Shown here: in pieces, positions 47,801 through 59,012 of the stretch
Layout: each line of letters starts with the position of its first letter
Position numbering within the stretch: the stretch's first letter is position 1
Source of the DNA: Anthonomus grandis grandis
Taxonomy: Eukaryota > Arthropoda > Insecta > Coleoptera > Curculionidae
Direction of reading: 5' to 3'
DNA: 64,000 nt
Assembly (NCBI RefSeq): GCF_022605725.1
Contig: NC_065555.1
Location: 8,384,938 to 8,448,937 of the forward strand
Notes under the pieces: generated by a model
What the model was told of the DNA's origin: nothing
Databases searched by the model: none
What the model saw: the letters and a program-made list of their open reading frames with translations, nothing else
Program-made: the position numbers and the translations under genes

Positions 47801-47967
47801 CCACCAAAGGCAAATGGCGATGTTAAATAAATTGCATGTGCAAAAATATAATAACCTTTATATATAACTTGCCAAAATTTGGATACATTTTTTAACTCCA
47901 AAGGCCAGAGTCCACTTATGATCAGCATAAACTTAACCATTTTAAACAAAGTGCTGCTTTCAGTCAT
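41855..47967 (-). CDS. Odorant receptor (7tm_6), six exons seen
   Basis: Exons in transcript order: 47967-47763, 45685-45446, 45388-45040, 42630-42531, 42398-42306, 42013-41855. All joins are GT..AG and in phase, giving 382 codons from ATG at 47967. It would act in antennal neurons as a ligand-selective subunit paired with the Orco co-receptor. Family signs: an N-terminal SGLWPLELKN, FWQVIYKGYY; HIIPFWFPFNKE before a membrane helix; QALINSVMVFLRANLKIL; KLKQLIKRHQKLIKWL before TM5; LVHIPFNG; then GLLKAMYESNWY, RCTKPLVMRIGPLGIMDLNA. A donor GTAACT follows the last codon shown, so a short terminal exon (about 15-20 codons) is expected but not found. Without splicing, the frame would run to a stop at 41810. 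Intron 3 holds Penelope-like fragments and intron 1 a LINE fragment. Confidence 0.9.
42926..43420 (-). pseudogene. Degenerate Penelope-like element, 3' part
   Basis: Read leftward, a degenerate frame includes IKRILEKIKRMTRKFNSKTAF, resembling the linker of Penelope-like proteins (I.RILKK..IKTVF). The end carries a tttcggttggaaagaatct..taaccattatcaagc-type sequence that is typical of these elements. It has many stops and is a weak but repeated match, in intron 3 of the odorant receptor gene. Confidence 0.35.
43500..43610 (+). pseudogene. Penelope-like reverse transcriptase fragment
   Basis: The frame reads RFYGIPKIYKERMSLRPITS followed by SRDLPT. This is close to the YGLPKIHK...LRPI.S motif of Penelope-like reverse transcriptases. 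No more of the domain follows. It sits head to head with the - strand remnant to its left. Confidence 0.55.
46873..47240 (-). pseudogene. C-terminal fragment of a LINE protein
   Basis: Read leftward, the frame shows IMEINVLRTIKGILLRDGRR followed by NEEI. This matches the EM..LR.I.G.T..DR.RNE.IR pattern near the end of RTE-type or related LINE proteins; the part before it has the degenerate TYAAET-type segment. It is inside intron 1 of the odorant receptor gene. Confidence 0.55.
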
Positions 47968-49958
47968 GTTTGAGTATATGCCTGTATTTAAGTGGGTAGT
48001 ATCGTTTAAACTAAGGAATATGTATTATTTTCCAGGTAGATTTAGGAAACCTTTTATTTGAAAAAAAGCATTGGTTTCCCAGACCGTAATTATATGGGTA
48101 ATATAAACTAGAGTAATTGAACGTAATTGGGGTCGGGTCTATCCAGATTTATTTATGTACAGTGTCGCCGGATGCTAAAATAGGGTATGATTGTATGAAA
48201 CTACAGACTCAATAGCAAACAGTATTTAATCCTCATCTAGATTGTTCCAATGTCTATCTGGTAATAGAAATTTAATCCCTTGAGTCTATGAAAATCTCTC
48301 CACCATTGGGATTTCAAGACTTATGTGCAATTTTGCATCACTTTCTTTAAGAACTAATGTTGCGAAACTTAGGGATCTTTAGGGATAGTAAATCTATCTT
48401 CTGACGATACCTCCGTCACAGCATAAAGAAACCAGCAGTCGCACTTCAATAAAAATACATTGGCTTGAATAAGCGAGTTCGGTGCATGTGTACTAACGCA
48501 GGCAAGGCATTTTTGCTTATAGTAGGGATGCCGCTGACACTCGCTACGGTCCACGCGTTAAAGTTTCTTTATGCTGTGCCTCCGTTTTCATGAACGATTT
48601 AATTTTTATACTAGTGTCATTTGCAATATTTTTTTATATCATGGAAAATGTTGAATGATATTATTTTTTAACGAAAATATATGTTTACTAGAATTTAGTT
48701 CGGTGCATTTATTGGCCTGCTTCCAATTGATGTATAAATATTAGGAAACTATGGAAAGCATTATGACCGAAATCCGTTTTAAATTGTTATTCCTCAGGTA
48801 TACTCTTCTGAAATTTAGTTTTTTTATAAATGAATGTTTAGCAGTGTTTCCAAAATTAATTGAGATGTGTTTTATAATAAATTTGAAAGACTTTTTGATT
48901 CAAGTATCAAGAGATAGTAATTCTCTCATTTTAGCTGGTTTTATATCATATATATTCGGTATTAGATGTTACGTAATAGATAATATAAAATGCTTTCTTG
49001 CTTCCAGTTTTCTGTTGACCAAACAACAAGTTAATTAGTTTCTCGTTAAAAATAAACAAAATTACAGCTGTTTTCTTGCCAAGGATACAATATTATTTTT
49101 AATTTTAAGTCTGTATTTATCTAGGCAGTGAAGAAATTAGAATATGAGATAATTACAAATCAATGATTGGACAGGATAGGAAGGATTGGATTCGAAGAAT
49201 TTTCTGCTTTATTTGGTATAATAAGAACTCTTTTGAATAAACGAATAATTAGACAGCCTGTAACGAGAATGTAACGTGTCATTATGTACTAAAATGTTTT
49301 TTCTTGAGTTATTGAGGTCTTCACTGGCCTTTCTTTTCCGTGGAGTTAACGTATTGTAACAAGTTTTACGCTAATGTAATTTGTTGAGTGAGGAAGCATT
49401 TTCAGTTTAATTGCAAGCATTTATCAAATATGCTTGCGTCTTGTGAAAAAAGGACTTTTGAATAATCGCTTATGAAATTATCAAAAAGTACTTTAGAATA
49501 TTATACACCATTACATAATACGTTTGTTTCGTTAAGATATGTAATGGCAACTAATTATTGTTTTAGTTTGCTTTAATAGGCATTATTACATTTTAAAGGG
49601 TTTCCGTATTTCAGTGTTACGAATTTTAAAATATATACTTATTATAGCAATATTTGTTGCTTCTTATCTTTTTTTTATACTGGGTGGCCCAGGATACAGG
49701 AAATGCTTTATAATTTACTTGCATTTCATCCCAAACAAATGGAAATAGGTATATATTAAGTAAAAACACATTATTTGCTGAAATTGAGTTGATTTTCTAA
49801 TTTTAAATTTTATGTATATTTTACATATTTTGATAAAAAATTCATATTTATTTTATTAATATTTCTCACTCTTTAATAACTAATACGGGAAAAAATTATA
49901 TTTTAAATTTTAAAACGCAGTGCTTGAAAAACTTATTTTGATCATAGTTTGTTTCTTA
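47968..49958. other. Intergenic region upstream of the odorant receptor
   Basis: This should contain the promoter of the odorant receptor gene on its left side, but no certain promoter motif is visible. The frame at 48751-49038 (+) is long for the region yet has no domain that I recognise. A possible mariner-type end (tactgggtggcccagg) occurs near 49680 without a seen partner. Confidence 0.4.
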
Positions 49959-51085
49959 CGAGGGTCGTCCCAGAAGTACCCGGCCTGACCTAGAGATGTC
50001 GGTAGTAATTTGAAAAATATCAGTGTATTAGAAAGTATACAATCTATAAAGCATATGTTTCAAGTTTGAAGATGCCACGTTGTTTACTATTTGTTTGGCA
50101 GCCATCAATAGTGAACGTTTTCAGTGAATTTGTGAAAATGGAGAAAATTGGTCATCGTTATGTGATACAATACTTTTATTTGAAAGGCCACAGCCCAACC
50201 AATATAAAAGCTGAACTGGATTCTACTCTGGGATTCTACTCTGGGCGGACATAGTAGGCATTTCAAAAAGTGCGGTACATCGCGTATTAACTGAAAATTT
50301 TGACATGAGAAAGCTGTGTGCAAGATGGATGCCGCGTTTGCTCACACTCGTGCAAAAACAGTGTCGTGAAGATGTTTCAATTGAGTGTTTAGCGAATTTT
50401 AATAGCAGCAAAGCAGAATTTTTGCGTCGTTTCATAACCATGAATGAAACATGGGTCCATCACTTCACACCTGAGACAAAAGAACAATCAAAACAATGGA
50501 CTCAAAAGGGAGAACCGGCTCCAAAGAAGGCGAAAACCGTTTCATCTGCAGGCAAGGTCATGGCGTCGGTTTTTTGGGATGCGCGAGGGATAATTTTCAT
50601 TGACTATCTTGAAAAAGGTAAAACTGTCAACGGCGAGTATTATGCGAACTTATTGCAACGTTTGAGCGAAGAAATTAACCAAAACTGCCGCCTTTGGTTA
50701 AGAAGAAAATGTTGTTTCATCAAGACAATGCACCAGCTCAAAAATCCGTTATTGCAATGGCCAAAATTAACGAATTAAGGTTTGAATAGCTACCTCATGC
50801 ACCCTATTCGCCAGATTTAGCCCCCTCAGATTATTTTCTGTTTCCAAACTTAAAAAACTGGCTCAGTGGTCAAAGATTTTCCAACGATGAAGTAGTGATC
50901 TCTGCAGTTAATGGCTATTTCGAGGCGCAAGACAGTTCTTATTATAAAAAAGGTATCAAACTTATAAAACATTGCTGGGAAAAGTGTATAGAGCTGAAAG
51001 GAGATTATGTTGAAAAATAAATAATTTTTCTTCCAAAATGTTCGTGTTTTCTTTCTTGGATCGGGTACTTCTGAGACCACCCTCG
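49959..51085. mobile_element. Mariner transposon, inactive copy
   Basis: Terminal inverted repeats (CGAGGGTCGTCCCAGAAGTA at the left; CGAGGGTGGTCTCAGAAGTA inverted at the right) are each flanked by TA. The total of 1127 bp is slightly short of the usual 1.3 kb. It encodes one mariner transposase on the + strand with frame breaks. It lies between the two odorant receptor genes. Confidence 0.92.
50138..51020 (+). pseudogene. Mariner transposase, inactivated
   Basis: Begins MEKIGHRYVIQYFYLKGHSP (start ATG at 50138), a typical mariner N-terminus. At about 50219-50246 a 13-base unit is duplicated and the frame is lost. It resumes with ISKSAVHRVLTENFD and reads the core: FITMNETWVHHFTPE, KVMASVFWDARGIIFIDYL. 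The first catalytic Asp of the family motif (DETW) is Asn here. A second frame change follows near 50685, so HQDNAPAQKS is in another frame; a stop interrupts just before LPHAPYSPDLAPSDYF, and the end is GDYVEK and TAA. The protein is DD34D-type by position, but it cannot be active. Confidence 0.9.
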
Positions 51086-51242
51086 TATGTCGAGTATTAA
51101 ATATAAGCAAACCTGCATTTTTGACCTTAGGCTTTTTTTAAATATTTGGGAAAAACCTTTATTGAACACCATAAAAAAATTAGTTTATATAAAAAAAATA
51201 ACTAAAGTTAAATGTTTCTATTTTTTACTGCATTACTTTATA

Positions 51243-51276
51243 CTTAGAACATTGAAAGGCCTTTCAATGTTCTAAG
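51243..51276. repeat. 34-base perfect palindrome
   Basis: The left arm cttagaacattgaaagg is followed directly by its exact reverse complement. The same 17-base string occurs once more, non-inverted, at about 40155-40171. There is no loop at the centre. It lies 158 bp right of the mariner end. Confidence 0.85.
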
Positions 51277-52214
51277 ACTTTATATGAAGTTCTATATAAT
51301 TTTGTTAAAGACATAGCGACAAAATAAAAAATGTAAAACTGTGGCGCCATCTAAAAGGCATGCTTATAAACATGAAGTCGCAATAGGTAAACTTTTTAAC
51401 CAATTAATGTATCACGTTTTCAGATTTGATAACGTGGTGCTATCTACCGGTCATGCTTTATTTAAGACATAAATTGTCCAACTAGAATTGAAAAAAAAAA
51501 TTAAAGAACTGTGGTCTCGACATCGTATGTAGTACATTTTTCTTATTTATCTCATCAAAACTTGTTTATATATAAAAAAAAAATTTAGTTGATATAAGCA
51601 GTTGCTTAGTAAAAATTATTTAAAGCATATCAGTGATCCTCTCGACGCCAATGAAATTTGCATGAATAATTTCAGTTTCCCCTCAATGTTGAAGCAACTT
51701 TTCATTCAGATAATTATATACCTTAAGAAAAAAGTTTGCCGTGCATAAAAAGAAAATGTGTAGTTAGTAATTTTGTGAACGATGTGCGTATGAAATTACG
51801 TTTCATCGAATCTTTATTATTTAATTTAATTTTGCAGTTAAATTAATTTTAAGTTAAACAGTATATATTTTTTCTTCTATTACGTCTTAGAATAAAAGAT
51901 TTTTTAATTTAAATTTCTTTTGCTTCAATCTTCAATTCGTTCTATACAGATTTTAATAAAATTTTTAAATTATTTTAGTTTAAATTTTCTGCGGCCTTTA
52001 GGTCATATTTATAAATTTATTATTTTCTGTAGCTTTAAAAACCTAATCTTTATTTATAGCCCGTTGCTTGCATAATTTATGATAAGGATATAGTTATAAA
52101 TAAAGGTATTTTTAAAGTTGATTGGCAGTTTTTTGAATATATGAACGAGTTTTTAACAAATTATATAGCGTTTATGCTAAAAATATTCTTAAAATGGCAC
52201 ATAAAACAGGCACC
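51277..52214. other. Intergenic spacer
   Basis: AT-rich, without a recognisable feature. Confidence 0.5.
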
Positions 52215-53400
52215 TACCAAATTATATCGGTGATAAATCTGAAGTTATTTGAGTCGCTTGGCACCATAAACACTTTGGCAACAAACTAAATTTTATTATT
52301 TAAATAATTTAGACAATTGGGATATTTGGTGACCTCATGAAAATGTAGTCTTTTTATACAAACTATTGACACCCAAAGATTAACGTTTCTACTAAACCCA
52401 AAAAGTTTTATAAACTATGAGGAGTACAAAGCATTAAAGAAAGTTTATAAAACATTATTTATAAGTTTATATGCTTTCTCTTATGGAATATTTCTTGTGC
52501 ACTTGTCTATACCATTACAAATATATTCGTCAGAAAATAAAATTAATTGCTATCCTGATAAAATTAACATGGCAATGTTTAATGAGAGTGAATAGTAGCC
52601 AGTTTTAAAATCAATCAAACTCAACGGCATATACGACCTGACAAAATAGCATCTTCTTTTATATCCAATTGCGCCAACGCATATTTCCGGTTTTATGGAA
52701 AAACCAAAATCAAGCTTTTTTACAAGCAAACAAATTATTGAAAATGATCGTCCAATCAAATGAAAACTATCCATAACATCTTGTCCAAAAAATTATACTT
52801 ACTCTTATCCTGATACAATTGACAATGCAGTGTTTACTAAATGTAATGTGTAACTAATTATAAAATAAATCGAACTCAAGCTTATTTCAATGTTGATTTG
52901 CATTTTTTATTAAATATGAATGATATTAATAATGCATCCATTTTAATTATATTATATTGGTGATAAAGCTCAAATTTAGTTATTGGAGACGCCTTGCGCA
53001 ATAAACGTTTGGGCAATGAAAAAGATTTTATTTAATGAATTCAGAGATTTTGGTGCGACCTCATAAAATCAGTTCTATAAAAACTGTTATAGACAAAGGT
53101 CATAAAACAACATTCAGTGTCACTGAATTTGATCCACCCTAATTCACTCCTCGAGGTATACTTGATGCATTCGCAGCGTTTTTCCAAAACCTTTATACTG
53201 CACATGTACAAAAATACCTGAAACCACGTGCCTGTGGTGACAAAATGATATTAATTTCCATGCCGATAAAATTAACATTGCAATGTTTACTGCAATTATA
53301 GTGTAACCAGTTATAAAATTAATTAAATGCAACGATATATTACGACCCGACAAAATACCAACTTTTTTATCTCTGATTGTGCAGTACATTTCCATCTATT
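52215..53400. repeat. Degenerate local duplication with a coding-like piece
   Basis: A block at 52215-52640 recurs at about 52955-53400, with shared landmarks in the same order: tatatcggtgataaa/tatattggtgataaa; aacactttggcaac/aacgtttgggcaat; ggtgacctcatgaaa/ggtgcgacctcataaa; gataaaattaacatggcaatg/gataaaattaacattgcaatg. A third partial copy of the last landmark is at 52811-52880. On the - strand both main copies keep a hydrophobic coding-like stretch (LID/NF.TGY......NIAMLILS). No family is recognised, and it may be a decayed gene or repeat. Confidence 0.55.
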
Positions 53401-54569
53401 CATTCTTATCGATACAACTCACAGTTCGCAAGTAGACATGTTTTTTTTAGGCAACACTAAGAAAGAGCGATCGGGGAAGAGATATCATTTAGTATAATGT
53501 TTAACAATATACAAGTAAATATTTTAACTTTAAATATACGAAATAAAGACTATGACGTATAGTCTTAGTATATACCTTAAGAAACTGAATGTAAATGGGA
53601 CCAGGTATACGAAGTAGTCTTTTACGAATATTAAGGGGACGTCAAGTTCCATTAGAAGATAATTTGATAACACTTATCTAATCGAACTTTTCTAAAATAG
53701 ATATCTAAAATCCTATTTTACATATATAAGTAATTGATTGATAGGCAACGTTCTTAAGTGAATTAAATTGTATAACGTTATGAAAATAATTAATTTACAA
53801 TTTACCATTGATACAACTAATAATTATTAAATAGAAAATAGTTACTAAATATATATTTATACAAAATTACTTATAATCTAAAGTTATCCTAACAATATGA
53901 TTTATAGGATCCGGACTTAATGACCGAACCACTTACGAAATGAATTGCCCGGACCCCAATGACAGATTCTTTGTGTTACTCATTAATCAACTGACAAAGG
54001 GTAACCACTATTTATAAGATAATAATAATACTAATAATAAGCTCTAGTAAATGATGGAATACTGAAGGTTCATGAAAATATCGGCCAATAACTTGCCTTT
54101 CTACTGAATTTATACTAATCTATCTAATTTTTGAACAATTTGAAAACTTTTCAAATTGTTACCAGATATAGGGTAACAATTTTAAAAGTTTTCAATGCAA
54201 TAGCAAAATAGAAGTGTTGAAAAAACGTGGCTTGGAATAACTCTCATAAAGTTTAAGAGTTAGAACTAGAATCATATTTTTGAATTGTGAGTGAGTTACC
54301 CCCTAAGGAGTCCTCACCCCGAACGGTAAAATTTTTAATCAGCACCTCCTTTGTCATACCTTTAATTAAAGGTCTCATTGAATAGTATTTATGTGCCCAA
54401 GAAATATTTCCCAATAAACCCTGTTAAATCTAATAAAATAAGAAAATTGTATTTCACTAAAATTATGTTTTATTTGCTGAGATCTTTAAAATGCATTTTG
54501 TTGTAAGCAAAAGCATAACTTATTTTCAAATTCTGTTTTAATAATAATAAGAACGCTTGTCTTAAAATA
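53401..54569. other. Intergenic region with a small quasi-palindrome
   Basis: No gene was recognised. A 27-base hairpin (13-base arms, one-base centre) is at 54134-54160, and a second, partial repeat of the same arm (gggtaacaattttaaaagtttt) follows. A GC-richer stretch at about 54295-54350 may be one end of the mariner-like fragment to its right. Confidence 0.45.
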
Positions 54570-54790
54570 GCTCTGCATTGTCTAACAGGGAGTTACCAAG
54601 GATATACTTAGGCAGGTTTTTCTTTGAAGATACCAGTTTTCAAGTGGTTTTAGACGAAAAAGTCAAGAGGTGCTAGATCGGGAGATCTCGCCGGCCACAC
54701 TATTGATCCTCTTCGTTCTATGCACTGTTTTAGAAAAACGTCATTAAGAAATGGACGAACAGGCAAGAAATGGTGCATCATGATCAAGCG
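54570..54790 (-). pseudogene. Mariner-like transposase fragment
   Basis: Read leftward, the frame gives FLNDVFLKQCIERRGSIVW then PARSPDLAPLDFFV and HLKTGIFKEKPA. This matches the end of the DDE core in mariner-like transposases (RWIGR.G...WP.RSPDLTPLDFFLWG.LK..V). A stop falls at the place of the usual Trp after FFV. The N-terminal half is not recognisable. Confidence 0.65.
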
Positions 54791-54965
54791 CCTCTCAATG
54801 TTTCACCTTGCTGAAAATGTAATAAATTTAGGTCTGGATTCCTGTTATTATTAACATTCACCTAAAAGAATTAGCACTTTGTATTGATAAAAATGATTCA
54901 ATTTAAGCACCTAGCGAATAGCTTGATGACTAATTTCTGTTCTCACTGAGTCTTCCCTTCAGGAC

Positions 54966-55026
54966 AATATATGATCTAGACAGGTAATAAGAATTAGAAT
55001 GCAATCGTCTGTCTAGATCATATATT
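54966..55026. repeat. 18-bp perfect inverted repeat
   Basis: The arms 54966-54983 (aatatatgatctagacag) and 55009-55026 are exact reverse complements with a 25-base loop. It lies close to the mariner-like fragment and could be part of the element's former structure. Confidence 0.75.
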
Positions 55027-58000
55027 CGCTTCCACCTGTACTGGTTCATCAACTCTTTTTCGGACCCTTTTTCTATTTGCCTCTGATTCTATTTCTTCAA
55101 ATTCCCGGAGTTCATTTTATTAAATACTTCAGCAGTTCCAAATGCACAACGATTTTCGGAACCATAGATACAAACTAAATTATTTCACCGAAACTCTAAA
55201 CCATGTCTTATTAAAAAATACGAAATGTTAATTCGGTTGAAGTTTTCAATTTGACTCAAAAAAACACAACTCTAATATTTGCATCTATTGACAAAATATA
55301 TTGCACATTGCATTATCTTGTATTAATAGTGCAATGCAGATTTTATTTTATTATTATAATATTTTACTTTATTATGAGAATTCTTCCAAACTCACCTAGT
55401 TTTCTAGATTTTCACATTGAAACTTTTCAAATTTGCACCCTCTATACGATTGTTAAACAGTAGTGTGATGTTAAACACTTTTGATTGAAGCACGTCTACA
55501 CTATAAATTCAATGTGTATGGCCTTTGATTTCACCGACAATTCATGGAAAATTAGTCAACAGGTCGATTTATATATTTTGTCAGTTAACATATTGCTTAT
55601 ATGAGACACTTTTCTTACGCAGTCAATGATTGCTATTTGATCAATTTTCAAGTAAATATAACCTATTTTAGCACTCATAGACATTCTTTATTATATCTTT
55701 ATCAGTTTATCTATTTTGGTAAATGATTTTTATAATTTCTATGTCAATTTTTCCATCTAAAATTATATTTGTCTACACTGAATGAAAATTTACTAGAGTT
55801 AAAATTTTTTTGTTGAAATAAAATGGTACGTTTTTTCAAATACATTGAAAGAGTTATAAGTCTTTTAACATTGCTTGCGAGCTATTTATCATTTAGCTCA
55901 TAATTAATTTAAATATTACAGCGGCCGTCAAATTGTAATTATTTATAGTTTGTTTTGTCGCGTTGGCGCCGCCTGACAAGAAGATCCAAAGCAGTATGTG
56001 TGTGTTAGTCAACAAAAGGGATTTAACAAAGACACACAGCTTCGGAACAGCCTTGTTATTTATCCAGAGTGAGCCAGCGAGGGTTTGCGTTTCAATTGTG
56101 ATATGCCACTCATGTACGTGTCACTCTAAACCTCCGGCATTATTCACGGCTTTCGCCCGGTTTTGTTTGTTAAATTGTCTTAAACTGTAAGGGTTTTTGC
56201 TATGTCGGTGATATGTTTAATTTGTTCTACAACAATCTGCATACGCTGCATTTTGAAGTACTAGACGTGTTAATGATATAAATTAATTTTATTTAGTTAT
56301 CTTGATAGCTCATTCTGTCGGGTTCTTATTTTTCTAATATAAATCTTTGATTCCTTGTATTTTTTTTTAATAATTTTTAACTAAGATTTACATCATCCGT
56401 ATCTTAAGCTTTAATCAGGCTTATGCCTCAAAGATAAGCGGCTATCCAAATTTACCAATTTGAAATATTGGATGCGTTCATAAAGTCATTTAGTTTTTGT
56501 AACTAATTGAAATGATGAAAACAAGAGATGACCGGAAAAGATTTTTTCGCAAGGGCCAAAATCAAAAAATGTTTAATAGAGACGGTAGATTAAAAAAACT
56601 GCTTGCATCTGTTATTGCAAAATATCCCCTTAAACCTTGTTTCATGTAGTTTAAACATGATAAAGCAACTCTACATCCGATGTAAACAGGTTTTTAGTAT
56701 TTATATCAGCGAATTCCCGAATGATGAATTAGACGCATTTTCCTGATCTTGGTCCCGCAGATTTCTTCTTCAGATAATCTTAATCTGAAAATTTTAAAAC
56801 CTTAAGAATCAAACAGTTTCTTGATCTACACCTCAAAGCACTCAGCTATTTACAGGCATCAAAAAAAATGTTTATTTTGATGTCACCATTATTTTTAGGA
56901 AGCCCTGCATAGGAAATTTCCAACATATTTCTTTTAGGGCTATGATAATTAAGCTCAATACGTAAAACTAAAATTCAATGAAGAAAATTGATTGATTAAA
57001 GCAAATACATCAAATAGATTTAAATAGACTCCAAAAGATGACGACGCAAAGAGAAACCGGAACTAGCAATGTAACTAAGAGATTTCTCACGCCGACATTA
57101 TTAGCTTCGTCATGGCTAATTATTGTCAAACAAAAGCATGGTAATTAAATTACACCAGAACAAGATACCAGAGAGGGAAACGACAGCCTGACTACGCCGC
57201 ACGGATTATGCAAGGAATGCCTCCAAACAATCTAGGCAAATGCAGTATTACGTGACTGGAAAACTACTGAAATAAAACCGCTATGCATCTTTGTCTTGTA
57301 AAACATCTTAAGGCAAATAAAAATATTTAATTTACAAATTTTGACGAATCATATTCAAAGTAGCATTCTCACTAGTTTTTAAGAGCATAGCTAGGGTCTT
57401 GATATATGCAAGAGTTGCTGGTCGATTTAGAAAGTTAATGCCTTAAAGTTAATCTTTTGAGTTTTAAGAGCCCTCATTTATATTCATGAATTAACTGGGA
57501 TACTAGACTCAACCTGGGCCTATATTTTATTATTATGTAAGGGGTATTAAGATACTTATAGTGTAGCTGCAATAACCTCAGGAGACTTTCCCAGGAAAGA
57601 ATTTTTTTTTAAATTAATTAGTTTCAATCAATTAGTGTATTTGGTCGAATATTTTATGATCTTCTCAATCTCTCACCAATAAATGATTAAATTCTTTCAA
57701 AAAGCATTATTAATGCCATTTTTGACTTTACTTAATGCTGATTAATAGGAAAGCTATCGCGGAGGTGTGTTAAAATCTTGATTTTTTGACTGTGTGCCAT
57801 ATGGAATACTGCTGTGGAAGTTAGAGGTCTATCAACCTTTTAAACGTATATTCCGAGGTAGCTTTGATCTTATCTTACTAACAGATCCTAAATAGTAATA
57901 TTTGTAAACTTCTTCAGTTATAAGGAATGACACCACTTTGTTTTTATTAAGTCAGTTCTTTATGGACAATATGGACTTTTATAACGTAAACAGTTAGTGT

Positions 58001-58249
58001 GAATGCAATTATTTATCTCTTAATTTTTTAGACGTTAAAATAAATTGTTAAGAAAAATAATAATAAATTATATGATCATTCTCACGATGTTTGAAGGTTC
58101 GGTGTCAAACCTTTTTATCTCTTAACCAGACCAAATCACACCAACCCTTAATTGAGGACTCACCTCTGGTCTTTGACATTAGAGACTCTCTTGTGCTTTA
58201 CTGGATGATCAATACACAAGCTAGCAAGAACAAATACCGATTAATGGTT
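55027..58249. other. Intergenic region with GC-richer islands
   Basis: The clearest island is 55919-56190 (TTTATAG, GCGGCCG and GGCGCCGCC motifs); another is at about 57030-57240. They show no domain, though the first has an uninterrupted 75-codon frame. They look like conserved non-coding elements rather than exons. A degenerate piece at about 56400-56900 (+) has FPDLGPADFF, which may come from a mariner-like element. Confidence 0.4.
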
Positions 58250-59012
58250 CTAATCATTCATTTCACCTTGCTTTCTGACTGCTAATGTAATGCAGTAGTT
58301 TTTTTTTTGATTCCAAGCATTCTGGAACAAGCTGAATTCAAAATTTCGTCCTTGGTCTGAATGTAGCCTCAAAGCGTCAAATCCAATAGCGTCTTCTAAG
58401 CAGTGTCTTTTTGTGTGAGTGATATTTGATAAATTTCCGATCCTGGTGGCTACGTTCTTCATAAACCTTCCTAATGATCCATTTCACTAAATCCTTAAAG
58501 TCGACCTCTCCTGGAATGACTTAACGGACACGACTCTGAACCTTGTTCTATTCTAGGTAGCTCCGAATTAAAGGGCCCGTATTAGTGCATCTACTAGCGT
58601 GGATGTACTAATATTTACGTAGATGTACTAGTAGTAAATCATTTCTGCCAAACATTTCATTATTATCTCCGGGACATCTGGATATACCAGTCAAACCCAA
58701 AGTGCAAGATCAGCTTCAAATTCTTGCAGGAATTTCCCTACCTTTGCCCTACCCCTGCCTTTTTAGCACCAATTTTTCAACTGCATGTGATAGATATGTT
58801 TCAGGTATGATTGGCCATAACGCATCTCCAAATTTTTCAGGTAGTCGTAGATTTCTTGTTCTTCAGAGGATATTATTTGCAGGATAGCAGCAGCATCTCC
58901 TCTCAAGGCCAACGTAAGGATAGTTGCCTTCTCCTTGGATAACTAACCGTTTACTTTTACAGCAGCTTTAAAGTGACGCTGATAAATATTCCAAGATGTA
59001 GTACCATCAAAT
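58250..59012 (-). mobile_element. Degenerate Ty3/gypsy-type remnant (gag and integrase pieces)
   Basis: Read leftward, a gag piece (59012-58690) shows FDGTTSWNIYQRHFKAAVKV, LTLALRGDAAAILQ and a Y..L..RYGQSYLKH segment, the usual order in gypsy-class Gag. It is interrupted by stops. After a gap, the integrase piece (about 58470-58290) has LHSDQGRNFEFSLFQ, the conserved HSDQG.NFES motif. Protease, reverse transcriptase and RNase H are missing, and no LTR was found. It is an old internal deletion derivative. Confidence 0.6.

Noticed and set aside
48369..48554. A Cys-containing frame on the - strand upstream of the odorant receptor.
   Set aside because: Short, no zinc-finger spacing, no splice partners found.
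55963..56190. A 75-codon frame with several Cys in the GC-richer island.
   Set aside because: No domain, no clear splice or start context; better explained by composition.
56400..56900. A possible mariner-like remnant with FPDLGPADFF.
   Set aside because: Only one short motif is readable and no ends were found, so it is noted only in the region description.
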